64,000 nucleotides of DNA from Catenuloplanes atrovinosus (GTDB lineage: Bacteria; Actinomycetota; Actinomycetes; Mycobacteriales; Micromonosporaceae): the NCBI RefSeq assembly GCF_031458235.1, contig NZ_JAVDYB010000001.1:744001-808000 (forward strand), read 5' to 3'. How positions within the stretch are numbered: the first letter of the stretch is position 1; every line of letters begins with the position of its first letter. A program made the translations under genes and the position numbers. Of the stretch, positions 8,971-18,148 are shown piece by piece. The notes beneath the pieces were generated by a model. It had not been told where the DNA came from. It did not search any database and saw nothing but the letters and a program-made list of their open reading frames with translations.

Positions 8971-9379
8971 GGGGATCGCGCGACTCCGCGGAAGATCACG
9001 ACCGCTGAGCCGCGCCGGTCCTGGCGGTGACTCGGGATCGCCGCCCTTCGGCGCGCTGTGGTCGGGCCGGTGGCGAGTGTTACCGCAGGCCGACGGCGGG
9101 TCGTCTAGTCAAACGGCGAACCTGATCGAGTGGGATCGGGGCAGATGCCCCGCCGGGCACGCGAACGGTCTCCCGCCCGAAGCCCGGAGGCAGATCGAAG
9201 ACAGCCGTAGGGTCGAGGCCGCGCAAGCCAGGAGGATCGGAAGGCATCGGAAGCCGGAGGACCGAAAGATGGTGGAAGGCGGGAAGGTCGAAGGGGTGCC
9301 GCAAACCGCAGGGCGAAGGGCTGCTGGAAGCCGGTAGCGCCGAAAAGCCGGAGGCGGCGGCTGCTGGAAGCCGGAGGAG

Positions 9380-9740
9380 CCGAAGACAGGCCGGTAGGGG
9401 CCGGAGACCGGTAGGGCCGAAGGGCGCCGGGGCCGGTAGGGCCGAAGGGCGCCGGAGACCGGTAGGGCCGAAGGGCGCCGGAGACCGGTAGGGCGGAAGC
9501 GCGCCGGGGCCGGTAGGGCCGAAGGGCGCCGGAGACCGGTAGGGCGGAAGCGCGCCGGAGACCGGTAGGGCGGAAGCGCGCCGGAGACCGGTAGGGCGGA
9601 AGCGTGCCGGGGCCGGTAGGGCGGAAGCGCGCCGGGGCCGGTAGGGCCGAAGGGCGCCGGAGACCGGTAGGGCCGAAGCGCGGCGGAGGCCGCAGGCGGA
9701 GGGCGGCGGGAAGCCGGTAGGGCCGAAGGCCGCCGGAGGG
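9380..9740 (+). repeat. Second tandem array, about 26-bp CCGGTAGGG units
   Basis: About twelve near-identical units of 25-26 bp, CCGGTAGGGCCGAAGGGCG or CCGGTAGGGCGGAAGCGCG plus CCGGAGA or CCGGGG, most regular from 9390 to 9690 with decayed copies on both sides. It ends about 45 bp before the 3' end of the leftward GGDEF-EAL gene. The unit length is like the first array but the sequence is unrelated. Confidence 0.85.
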
Positions 9741-9783
9741 CGGGAGGATCGAAGACTGCCGGTCGGCGGGAGGCGAGGGCGGA

Positions 9784-12057
9784 TCAGGAGGGGGTGGCGG
9801 CAGCGCGCTCGTCCGCGAGGACCTTGGAGAGTTCCTCGGGTGGCAGGGGGTTGGAGAAGAAGAAGCCCTGGCCGAAGGCGCACTGCAACCCCCGCAGCCG
9901 GTCCAGTTGGTCCGGGGTCTCCACGCCCTCCGCGATCTGTGAGATGCCTAGCGTTTCCGCCAGGTTGACCAGGGCCTGGGTGACGGCGGAGCTCGTCGAG
10001 TCGTCGCCGAGGCGCTGGACGAAGGAGCGGTCGATCTTGATGGCGTGGATCGGCAGGTTCTGCAGGTAGCTCAGCGAGGCGTAGCCGGTGCCGAAGTCGT
10101 CCAGCGCCACGCGCACGCCCATGTCGGCCAGTTCGGTCAGCGTGACGGCGGCGCCGGCCAGATCGTAGAGCAGCGACGTCTCGGTCAGTTCCAGCACGAG
10201 ACGCTCGGCCGGGAGTCCGGAGCCGTGCAGGGCCTCGCGGACGTCCTGGACCAGGCGGCCGGAGAGCACGTGGCCGGCGGTGACGTTGACGCTGACCGAG
10301 AAGCCGGCGTCGCCCTGCCACTCGCGGCCCTGGCGCGCGGCCTGGTGCAGCACCCAGCGGTCGATCTCGGGGAGCAGGCCGTTCGCCTCGGCGGCGGGCA
10401 GGAACATGGCCGGCGGGAGCAGGCCGCGCTGCGGGTGCTGCCAGCGCAGCAGCGCCTCCGCGCCGGTGAGCCGGCCGGTGCCTAGGTCGACCACGGGCTG
10501 GTAGTGGATCCGCAGTTCGTCGCGGAGCAGCGCGTTGCGCAGCTCGCCGTCCAGCTCCAGCCGGTGGAGCGACTCCGCGATCAGGGCCTCGTCCGCGAAC
10601 CGGTGGCGGCCCTTGCCGTCCGCCTTCGCGGCGTACAGCGCCAGGTCCGCGTCGCGGAGCATGCGGCCCGGGTCGTCGAGGTAGTCGGTGCCGCTGAGCG
10701 TGATGCCGATGCTGGCGCCGACCGAGGCGTCGCCGTTGTCGACCCGGACCGGGCGGGTCAGCTCCGCCAGCAGGCGCTCGGCCAGGCCGGCGGCGGTGTC
10801 CGCGTCCGCGTCGGCGAGCAGCACGGCGAACTCGTCGCCGCCGAGCCGGGCCACGGTATCACCGCCGCGGGTGAGCGCGGCCAGCCGCCGCGACACCTCG
10901 ATCAGCAGCGTGTCGCCGGCGCCGTGGCCGAGCGTGTCGTTGACCGCCTTGAAGCCGTCCAGATCGACCATGAGCAGCGCGGGTACGCCGTCCCCGCCCG
11001 GTGCCAGCGCCGCCGCCAGTCGTTCCGCGAACACGGACCGGTTCGCCAGCCCGGTCAGCGGGTCGTGCGCGGCCTGGTGCGCCAGGCGCTGCCGCTGCTC
11101 GGTGAGTTCCGCGGTGAGCCGCGCGGTCATCCACAGGCTCAGCCCTTGCCGGGTCAGGATCGCGACGATCATCAGCGCGGCCAGCCCGACCACGACCAGG
11201 TCGAAGTGGCGGGCGGCGAGCACGTGCGCGAGCCCGATGGTCAGGCTGCCGACGGCCGGCAGGTACGGCATGAGCCAGCCGCCCACGACCGGGCGCGGCG
11301 TCCAGGCGGTGTCCGTGCCGGTGCCCAGCGGCATGCGGGGCGTGCCCGCGACCAGCAGGATCACCAGGAGCATCAGGCCGTCGAGGTACCGGTCCGGGGC
11401 CAGCGACGTGTTGATCGTGAGGTAGGTGGCGATCAGGTTGTAGATCGCGGCCAGCGACACCGCGCCGCTGAGCATGCCGAGCGCGGGCTGTCCCTGTGCG
11501 CCGGAGAGCAGCAGCAGCGCCACGGCGAGGACCGCGAGCGAGCCGATCGTGTACGAGATGCTGACCCACTGGAACGTGTCGCCGTGCAGCGCGGGCTCGA
11601 CCGCGAGGATCCAGCCGGGCATCAGCAGCGCCGTGCTGATCTGCACGCCGTCGAGCGTCATCCGCAGCTTGCCGGCCCAGCCCTCCGGCGCGGTCGGCAG
11701 CATCAGCAGCGCGGTGAACGCGCAGGCGAACATGACCAGCGTGGGCAGCGCGACCACGGCGTGCGGCACCAGGTGCCGCCCGGTCGCCTCGGCGGCCAGC
11801 ATCATCACGTTCGAGGCGAGCCACAGCACCAGCCCGGCCGCGGCGATCGCCCACATCCAGAACCGGCCGTGCCGGCGTCCGCGTGCGGCCCGGAGGTAGA
11901 CGACGACGGCCCAGCCGAGCGCGGCGCAGAGCACGGCCTGACCCATGGGTGCCGCCCCCGAGGCCGGCCAGATCAGCAGCAGCGTCTGGAAGAGCGCGGC
12001 GACCGCGGCGGCCGCGACCGCGAACCGCACCCCGCCGCGGGAGTCAGCGGACGTCAT
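9784..12057 (-). CDS. Membrane GGDEF-EAL c-di-GMP enzyme
   Basis: A 757-aa protein with an N-terminal sensor region of about eight to nine transmembrane helices (about 10-305), then a diguanylate cyclase domain and an EAL phosphodiesterase domain. GGDEF is intact (residues 406-410) and an inhibitory-site RxxD (Arg397-Asp400) lies five residues before it, so product inhibition is likely. The EAL domain has EALLRW (533-538), DDFGTGY (653-659), KIDRSF and AEGVET, so it also looks catalytically complete. Its ATG overlaps the stop of the upstream gene by 14 bases, implying coupled translation. Confidence 0.93.
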   Translation of the reverse strand: MTSADSRGGVRFAVAAAAVAALFQTLLLIWPASGAAPMGQAVLCAALGWAVVVYLRAARGRRHGRFWMWAIAAAGLVLWLASNVMMLAAEATGRHLVPHAVVALPTLVMFACAFTALLMLPTAPEGWAGKLRMTLDGVQISTALLMPGWILAVEPALHGDTFQWVSISYTIGSLAVLAVALLLLSGAQGQPALGMLSGAVSLAAIYNLIATYLTINTSLAPDRYLDGLMLLVILLVAGTPRMPLGTGTDTAWTPRPVVGGWLMPYLPAVGSLTIGLAHVLAARHFDLVVVGLAALMIVAILTRQGLSLWMTARLTAELTEQRQRLAHQAAHDPLTGLANRSVFAERLAAALAPGGDGVPALLMVDLDGFKAVNDTLGHGAGDTLLIEVSRRLAALTRGGDTVARLGGDEFAVLLADADADTAAGLAERLLAELTRPVRVDNGDASVGASIGITLSGTDYLDDPGRMLRDADLALYAAKADGKGRHRFADEALIAESLHRLELDGELRNALLRDELRIHYQPVVDLGTGRLTGAEALLRWQHPQRGLLPPAMFLPAAEANGLLPEIDRWVLHQAARQGREWQGDAGFSVSVNVTAGHVLSGRLVQDVREALHGSGLPAERLVLELTETSLLYDLAGAAVTLTELADMGVRVALDDFGTGYASLSYLQNLPIHAIKIDRSFVQRLGDDSTSSAVTQALVNLAETLGISQIAEGVETPDQLDRLRGLQCAFGQGFFFSNPLPPEELSKVLADERAAATPS

Positions 12058-12610
12058 CGGTGCGCGCCTCCCAGACGAAGTCGACGCGCGCGTCCGCCGG
12101 CGTGGCCGTGTCCGTCGCGTAGCTGAAGCCGTACGGGTGTGACTGCTCGCCCGCGAGCGGCCGCCAGACCCCGACGCCGGTGCCGTACGCGGTGCGGGTG
12201 GTGGCGAAGTCCGCGACCGTGCCGTGGTAGACCGTGACCGCCTCGCCGAACGCGGAGCACGACGGCCCGCTGCCCGTGGTGATCGTCAGCCGCACCCGCC
12301 CGTCCGCCGGGTCGTGGTTCGCGCCGTAGAGCCGGACCACCGTGCCCGGGCCGCCGGTGTAGTGCACGGTCGCGCAGTGCTCGCGGGCCGCGCCGGGTGT
12401 CATGCCGGTGACCTCCAGCCGGGCCGCGCCGGTCTCCTCCGGCGTCACGGCGACCGCGCCGCGCTGCCACGCCGCGACCGCCGCCGGCATCGCCGCCACG
12501 TGCCGCTGCCAGACCAGTCCGCCGGTCACCAGCAGGCCGATCACGAGCGCCGCGCCGATCAGGGTGAGCCGGGCACTGCCCGCGCTGGTGTCGGCCTGGG
12601 TCCCGGCCAT
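12044..12610 (-). CDS. Small membrane-anchored protein, 188 aa
   Basis: I do not recognise a family. Residues about 15-35 form one hydrophobic helix (LTLIGAALVIGLLVTGGLVW); the rest is predicted to be outside the membrane and beta-rich, with two cysteines (EHCATVHY, GPSCSAF) that could form a disulfide. GAGGAG lies about 7 bases before the ATG at 12610. Its stop overlaps the start of the GGDEF-EAL gene, so the two are translated together and it may act as an extracytoplasmic input to that enzyme; this is inference from the overlap alone. Confidence 0.75.
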   Translation of the reverse strand: MAGTQADTSAGSARLTLIGAALVIGLLVTGGLVWQRHVAAMPAAVAAWQRGAVAVTPEETGAARLEVTGMTPGAAREHCATVHYTGGPGTVVRLYGANHDPADGRVRLTITTGSGPSCSAFGEAVTVYHGTVADFATTRTAYGTGVGVWRPLAGEQSHPYGFSYATDTATPADARVDFVWEARTDDVR

Positions 12611-12804
12611 GGTCGGTTCTCCTCGTCGCCACCGGCGCGGCGGGGGAGGGCCGCGCTCGGTGGGTTGTATCGGCGTTGCGGACCGGTACCTGAGCGGTAG
12701 GAAAGGCGGCCGGAAACCCTCAGCCGCCACCGGGGCGCGTCGAAGTGTGCGGCCAGCCCGGCCCCGGGCCGTCTCCGCGGGCCGGTCCCCCGGAAGGAGC
12801 CGGT

Positions 12805-14694
12805 ATGCGCATCACCCGCAGGGCCCTGATATCCAGTGCCGCCGCATTGCTCGCCGTGGCCGTCGGCGTCACGGCCGGCCCGGTCCCGGCGTCCGCCGCG
12901 GCGGGCGTCACGAGACTTCCGCACCCGGTCGGCGGGTACGTCCAGAGCCCGCAGCTGAAGAAGGCGGAGGCGCGCGCGTCCGCCGTCACCGACCTGCCCG
13001 CGAGCGTCGACCTGCGCCCGTACGCGCCGGCACCGGGCGACCAGGGCCAGGTCGGCTCGTGCGTCTCGTGGTCGATCGCGTACTCGATCATGGGCTATTA
13101 CGCGAAGCGGCAGAACGGTGCGGGCGCGCCGTACGCGCCGCTGTTCCTCTACATGCGCACGGTCGCGGCCGGCGGCGCACCCGGTGCCGGCACGAACCCG
13201 GATTACGCGCTGACCCGCGCGCAGGCCGGCGGCGTGGACACCCAGGCGCACTACTTCCAGGGCACCACCGGCTGGCAGACGCCGCCGACCGCCGACCAGA
13301 TCGCCAACGCGGAGAACTACCGGATCACCGGCTGGCAGCGGCTCTGGGTCGGCGGCAACCAGGGCACGAACGCGCAGGCCGCGGTGAAGCAGGCGCTCGC
13401 CTCCGGCCAGCCGGTCGCGATCGGCTTCCCGGTCTACCGGGACTTCATGTACCTGCGCAGCCACACCAACTACGGCACCACCACCGGTACGAGCCTGGGC
13501 GGTCACATGGTCGCGCTGCTCGGCTACGACGCCACCGGCGTGTGGATTCGCAACTCCTGGGGCACCGGCTGGGGCAACGGCGGCGACGCGCACCTGTCCT
13601 GGTCGTTCGTGCAGACCGCGGTGAACGGCGCGTACACGGTCAGCGGCATCGACACGCCGGCCCAGGAGACCGAGCCGGTGCCGACCGTGGCGGCGCTCTC
13701 CGCGAGGAGCGGCCCGGCCGTGGGCGGCACCGCGGTCACCATCACCGGCTCCGGCCTGGCCACCGCCACCGCGGTCACGTTCGGCGGCAAGCCCGCCACG
13801 TTCAGCGCGAGCGTGACCGGCGGCGTCACGAAGCTGACCGCGACCGCGCCGGCCGGCGTCTCCGGCACCACGGTGGACGTGGCGGTCACCAACGGTGGCG
13901 GGACCAGCGCGGCCGGCACCGCGGCGCGGTTCACGTACACGCCGAACGGGCCGGCCGTCTCCGCGCTGGCGCCGTCCAGCGTGGTGGTCTACGGCGGCAG
14001 CACGGTCACGCTGACCGGCACGGACCTGACCGGCGTCCGGTCGGTCACGGTCGGCACGCGCGCGGTGGGCTACCGGGCCGTGGCCGGCGGCGCCACGCTC
14101 ACGTTCACCACGCCGGCGCTGGCCGCGGGCACGTACCCGGTCACGGTGACCACCGCCTACGGCAAGAGCACGCCGGTCACGCTCACCTATGTGCCGCCGG
14201 CCGCGCCGGCGGTGACCGCGGCGTCCGCCACCACCGCCTCCACGGTCAAGGCCACGCAGCTCACGCTTACCGGCACCGCCCTGCTGAAGGCCGCGATGTC
14301 GCTGGGCGGCCGGACGGTCGGCGGCAGCGTCACGGACACGAAGATCACGGTCACCCTGCCGCCGCGCGCGGCCGGTGAGGTCCCGCTGGTCGTGACCACG
14401 CCGGGCGGCACCACCACGGTCACGATCACCTACGTGGCGCCGCCGAGGCCGGTGGTCACCGCGCTCAGCGCCACCTCCGGCCCGGCCGGGAAGGCCGCCA
14501 CCATCACCATCCGGGGTACGGCGCTGGGCGACGTCACCGCGGTGACCGTGGGCGGGACGCGGGTGGCGTTCACCCGGGTGTCCGGCACGGAGCTGCGGGC
14601 GACGTTCCCCGCGAAGGCGGCCGGCACCTACGACGTGCAGGTCACCGCGCCGGGCGGCACCAGCGAGAAGGCGACGTTCACGTACATCAGGTGA
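12805..14694 (+). CDS. Secreted papain-like (C1) protease with IPT/TIG repeats
   Basis: A 629-aa exported protein. A signal peptide with twin Arg near the start (MRITRRALISSAAALLAVAV) runs to about 33. The C1A peptidase domain (about 60-285) has the catalytic Cys86 in GQVGSCVSWS, His234 in LGGHMVALLGYD and Asn250 in IRNSWGTGWG. Four IPT/TIG immunoglobulin-like domains follow (about 292-629), each with the GxxVTITGSGL-type opening. IPT domains commonly act as spacers or binding modules on secreted enzymes. GGAAGGAG lies about 4-5 bases before the ATG, which begins the signal peptide. Confidence 0.9.
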   Translation: MRITRRALISSAAALLAVAVGVTAGPVPASAAAGVTRLPHPVGGYVQSPQLKKAEARASAVTDLPASVDLRPYAPAPGDQGQVGSCVSWSIAYSIMGYYAKRQNGAGAPYAPLFLYMRTVAAGGAPGAGTNPDYALTRAQAGGVDTQAHYFQGTTGWQTPPTADQIANAENYRITGWQRLWVGGNQGTNAQAAVKQALASGQPVAIGFPVYRDFMYLRSHTNYGTTTGTSLGGHMVALLGYDATGVWIRNSWGTGWGNGGDAHLSWSFVQTAVNGAYTVSGIDTPAQETEPVPTVAALSARSGPAVGGTAVTITGSGLATATAVTFGGKPATFSASVTGGVTKLTATAPAGVSGTTVDVAVTNGGGTSAAGTAARFTYTPNGPAVSALAPSSVVVYGGSTVTLTGTDLTGVRSVTVGTRAVGYRAVAGGATLTFTTPALAAGTYPVTVTTAYGKSTPVTLTYVPPAAPAVTAASATTASTVKATQLTLTGTALLKAAMSLGGRTVGGSVTDTKITVTLPPRAAGEVPLVVTTPGGTTTVTITYVAPPRPVVTALSATSGPAGKAATITIRGTALGDVTAVTVGGTRVAFTRVSGTELRATFPAKAAGTYDVQVTAPGGTSEKATFTYIR

Positions 14695-14716
14695 GCGCCG
14701 GGGTTGGGGTGATGAG

Positions 14717-14750
14717 AACGGGGCCGTGCCACGGATGGCACGGCCCCGTT
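14717..14750. terminator. Bidirectional terminator hairpin
   Basis: A 14-bp perfect stem (AACGGGGCCGTGCC with GGCACGGCCCCGTT) and a 6-base loop, flanked by A on one side and T on the other. It lies between the convergent protease and PAC2 genes and can serve both. Confidence 0.88.
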
Positions 14751-14763
14751 TCGCGCGTACGCG

Positions 14764-15687
14764 TCAGTTGTCGTCGTTGCGGGACTGCTGTTCCGCGAGG
14801 AAGCGCTCCAGCTCCGCGCCGAGCTCGTCCGCGGTCGGCAGTTCGACGGCCGGGCTGGCCAGCAGGCTGTTCGACGCGCGCCCGCGCAGGAACGCGTCGT
14901 ACTGCTGCTCCAGCGCGCCGACCAGGTTGCGGCCCTGGTCGTCCTCGGCGATCTGCCGGTCGACCTCGGCCCGGACCTCGGCGGCGGACGCGCGCAGGCC
15001 GTCCAGCGGCAGCAGCAGGCCGGTCGAGTGCGACACGGAGGAGAGCAGCGTCTCGGCCGCGGCCGGGTACTCCGTCTGCGCGAGGTAGTGCGGGACGTGC
15101 ACCGCGTACCCCATGGCGTCCTTGCCCTGTTCGCCGAGGCGAAGCTCGAGCAGGTTGCCGATGCTCGCCGGCACCTGCACCTTCTGCATGAACGACTCCT
15201 GGTCGCCGAGCAGCGCGCGCCGGGTCGCGTGCCCGGTGACGCTGGCCGGGCGGGTGTGCGGGACCGCCATCGGGATCGCGTTCAGCCCGATCGTCAGCCG
15301 CACCCGGAACCGCTCGGCGAGCTGGATCACGGCGGCGATGAACCGCTCCCACTGCAGATCCGGCTCCGGGCCGGTGAGCAGCAGGAACGGCGCGGAGACC
15401 GTGTCGTGCACCAGGTGCAGCGCGAGCTGCGGCGTCTCGTAGCTGACCCAGTGGTCGCGGTCGAAGATCATCGGGGGCCGTCGCGAGCGGTAGTCCATGA
15501 GCTGGTCCACGTCGAACGTCGCGAGGACCGTGCTGTCCAGCGTCGTGAGTACGTGGTCCACCGCGAGCTGGGTGGCGCTGCCCGCGTCCACGAAGCCCGT
15601 CATCGCGTGCACCAGCACCGGCTCGTCGAGCTCCGCGAGCGTCGGCAGGTCGTCGGTGAGCTGGTAGAGCTCCTCCGGATCGAGCAC
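14764..15687 (-). CDS. PAC2 family protein
   Basis: A 307-aa soluble protein of the PAC2 (proteasome assembly chaperone 2-like) family. It has LDEPVLVHAMTGFVDAGSA near the start, LLLTGPEPDLQWERF in the middle and GLNAIPMAVPHTRP after it, as in actinobacterial members. Role in bacteria is unsettled; a chaperone-like role near the proteasome has been suggested. GTG 15687 is chosen because GGGGGAGAG precedes it at proper distance; upstream codons to 15750 look non-coding. It sits alone, divergent from the c-di-GMP operon. Confidence 0.88.
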   Translation of the reverse strand: MLDPEELYQLTDDLPTLAELDEPVLVHAMTGFVDAGSATQLAVDHVLTTLDSTVLATFDVDQLMDYRSRRPPMIFDRDHWVSYETPQLALHLVHDTVSAPFLLLTGPEPDLQWERFIAAVIQLAERFRVRLTIGLNAIPMAVPHTRPASVTGHATRRALLGDQESFMQKVQVPASIGNLLELRLGEQGKDAMGYAVHVPHYLAQTEYPAAAETLLSSVSHSTGLLLPLDGLRASAAEVRAEVDRQIAEDDQGRNLVGALEQQYDAFLRGRASNSLLASPAVELPTADELGAELERFLAEQQSRNDDN

Positions 15688-15878
15688 CGGTCTCTCCCCC
15701 TCCTGGAAAGAACAAACCGACTCGGCCAACGTCCCGGTGTCGCGGCACATTCCCGCGTCACCGGGTGTTCCCCGCGAGATTCTCTCAAATTCCCCTCACG
15801 GCGCCCACGGCAGGCACCTCATCTCGGCGTCCTCGTCGCCGATCAGACAGGAGCGGAATCGGTACGGCGGGAGAGTCG

Positions 15879-18107
15879 ATGCGACGGTCAACGGCCGGGT
15901 TCTACGGCGTCACGGGTGGTGCCGTGTTGACCGCCGCCGTCCTGACCCTGACCGCGCCGCTGGCCGCCGAGCTCCGCACCGTGGTAGTGCCGCAGATCGC
16001 GATGCTGGTCGCGGATGTGCTCGCGGTCACGTTCGCGGTCCGCGCCGCGCGCCGCCCCGGGCCGGACGCCGCGACCCGCCGCGCCTGGTGGATTCTGGCC
16101 GCGGCGTTCACCGCGCTGTGCGTCGCGTCCGTGCTGTTCGCCGCGTTCCCGGGCGCGCGGTCGTTCCCGGTGCCGGGGCACTGGGCGCGGCTCGGCGTGT
16201 TCCTGCCGCTGATGCTGGCCGGCCTGCTCTCCATGCCGCGACGGCCGGCCGGGCAACTGGCGCACTGGAAGACACCGCTGGACGTGGGCGCCGTGGTGAT
16301 CGGCGGCGCGATGCTGATGTGGTACCTGGTGACCGGGCCCGCGCTGGCGGCCGGGGCGGCGCTGGGACCGCACACGGTCGCGTTCGCCATCGCGTACCCG
16401 ATCGGCGATCTGGTGCTCCTCTTCGGCGTCACGCTGGTGCTGATCCGCGGCGTGGACGCCTCGGCCCGGCTGCCGATGACGCTGCTCGGCGCCGCGCTGA
16501 TCTTCGAGATCGTGGGCAACACCTACCTGGGGTTTCTGGCCGTGCACCCGGGCGGCCCGGCCGTGGTGGGCTGGCAGTTCTGGTGCTGGATGGTCGCGCA
16601 CGCGCTGGTCGCGACCGCCGCGTTCGAGGCGTCCCGGATCGAGGGCGCGTCCCGGGTCCGGGTGCCGGGGTCGCTGTCCGTGAGCCGCCTGCCCTACCTG
16701 GGCATCGCGGCCGGGCTGTCGCTGCTGGTCGCGGCCACGCTCCGGGAGGAGCGGATCTATCCGTGGACCGGGCTGGTGCTCGGCGCGCTGCTGCTGGTCG
16801 GCATCGTGGTGCTGCGGCAGGTCGCGACGCTGCGGGAGAACCACGAGCTGGCGATCACGGACGGGCTTACCGGGCTGGCCAATCGCGCCCGGCTGCACGA
16901 CGCGCTCGGCCGCGCGCTGGCCCGGGGCCGGCGCTCCGGGCACTCCACCGCGGTGCTGCTCGCCGACCTCAACGGCTTCAAGCAGGTCAACGACGGGCTC
17001 GGGCACGCGGCCGGCGACCGGCTGCTGGTCGAGTTCGCGGGCATGCTGCGCCGCGCCGTGCTCGGTTCCGACGTGGTCGGCCGGCTGGGCGGCGACGAGT
17101 TCGCGGTGGTGCTGCACGACATCGGCCCGGCGGAGAACGCGCAGGCGGTGGTGCGGCGGCTGCGCCAGGAGATGGAGATGCCGATCCTGATCGGCGACGT
17201 GGTGGTGCAGGTGCGGGCCGCGATCGGCGTAGCGGTGACCGGCCCCGGCGAGCACGACGCGGACGCGCTGCTGCGGATGGCCGACGAGGCGATGTACCGG
17301 GCGAAGCGCGCGGAGAAGGACGGCCTGGACCCGCACGCGGAGGAGTTGGCGGCGGAGCTCGGCGACGCGGTCCGCGCCGGGCAGTTGCGCGTGCACTACC
17401 AGCCGATCGCGACGCTGCCGGACGGGCGGATCGTGGGCGTGGAGGCGCTGGTCCGCTGGGCGCACCCGGTGCGCGGCGAGGTGCCGCCGCTGTCGTTCAT
17501 CCCGCTGGCCGAGGAGACCGGCGCGATCCGCGAGATCGGCGCGTGGGTGCTGGAGCAGGCCTGCCGGCAGGTCGCGGCGTGGCACGCGGCCGGGCACTCG
17601 CTGCACCTGGCGGTGAACGTGTCGCCGCGACAGCTGGTGCCGGGGCTGGCCGAGCGCGTGTTCGCGGTGCTGGACGACAGCGGGCTGCCGTACCGGGACC
17701 TGATCGTCGAGGTGACCGAGAGCGTGCGGGTGGAGGACCCGGTCGCGGTCGAGGAACTGCGGAAGCTGCACAAGCGCGGCATCCGGATCGCGCTGGACGA
17801 CTTCGGCACCGGCTACTCCACGCTGCGCTACCTGACCGCGCTGCCGGTCGACATCCTGAAGATCGACCGGTCGTTCGTGGCCAAGCTCGACGGTACGCCC
17901 GAGGGCGCGGCCGTGGCCGAGACCGTGCTGCGGCTGAGCCAGATGATGCACCTGGAGACGGTCGCGGAGGGCGTCGAGTCACCCGGCCAGGCCGCGGAGC
18001 TGGCCGGCCTGGGCTGCGTCAACGCGCAGGGCTACCACTTCGCGCGCCCGATGGCCGCGGACGAGGTCTCCGACCTGCTCACCGAACAGAACCCGGCCAG
18101 CGTCTGA
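15879..18107 (+). CDS. Membrane GGDEF-EAL c-di-GMP enzyme, operon leader
   Basis: A 742-aa protein with about eight or nine N-terminal membrane helices (about 10-315), then GGDEF (motif at 404-408) and EAL (VEALVRW about 521-527, DDFGTGY, KIDRSF, AEGVES) domains. Both motifs are intact, but the inhibitory RxxD before GGDEF is replaced by LGSD, so feedback inhibition is probably lost. ATG 15879 follows GGGAG by about 6 bases. The GT2 synthase begins 41 bases after its stop, so this enzyme likely sets c-di-GMP levels for polysaccharide synthesis. It is a paralogue in layout of the gene at 9784-12057. Confidence 0.93.
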   Translation: MRRSTAGFYGVTGGAVLTAAVLTLTAPLAAELRTVVVPQIAMLVADVLAVTFAVRAARRPGPDAATRRAWWILAAAFTALCVASVLFAAFPGARSFPVPGHWARLGVFLPLMLAGLLSMPRRPAGQLAHWKTPLDVGAVVIGGAMLMWYLVTGPALAAGAALGPHTVAFAIAYPIGDLVLLFGVTLVLIRGVDASARLPMTLLGAALIFEIVGNTYLGFLAVHPGGPAVVGWQFWCWMVAHALVATAAFEASRIEGASRVRVPGSLSVSRLPYLGIAAGLSLLVAATLREERIYPWTGLVLGALLLVGIVVLRQVATLRENHELAITDGLTGLANRARLHDALGRALARGRRSGHSTAVLLADLNGFKQVNDGLGHAAGDRLLVEFAGMLRRAVLGSDVVGRLGGDEFAVVLHDIGPAENAQAVVRRLRQEMEMPILIGDVVVQVRAAIGVAVTGPGEHDADALLRMADEAMYRAKRAEKDGLDPHAEELAAELGDAVRAGQLRVHYQPIATLPDGRIVGVEALVRWAHPVRGEVPPLSFIPLAEETGAIREIGAWVLEQACRQVAAWHAAGHSLHLAVNVSPRQLVPGLAERVFAVLDDSGLPYRDLIVEVTESVRVEDPVAVEELRKLHKRGIRIALDDFGTGYSTLRYLTALPVDILKIDRSFVAKLDGTPEGAAVAETVLRLSQMMHLETVAEGVESPGQAAELAGLGCVNAQGYHFARPMAADEVSDLLTEQNPASV

Positions 18108-18148
18108 TTCCCCGCTTAAAGAGGAAATTTCCGTCATATCGTGTGGGA

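Larger units (their letters stand above)
7657..9783. other. 2.1-kb gene-free repeat island
   Basis: Between trmB and the GGDEF-EAL gene there is no convincing gene on either strand. It holds an array of about 25-26 bp units (about 7.8-8.66 kb), about 250 bp of plain sequence, a 59-bp palindrome (8912-8970), about 400 bp of plain sequence, and a second unrelated array (about 9.38-9.74 kb). Long open frames across the arrays exist only because the repeats lack stop codons. Confidence 0.75.

Noticed and set aside
9080-10321. Leftward open frame of 413 codons across the second array
   Set aside because: It is out of frame with the GGDEF-EAL gene over its first half and repeat-derived in the rest.
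10504-12126. Rightward frame of 540 codons
   Set aside because: Antisense shadow of the GGDEF-EAL gene, with Arg/Gln/His-rich composition.
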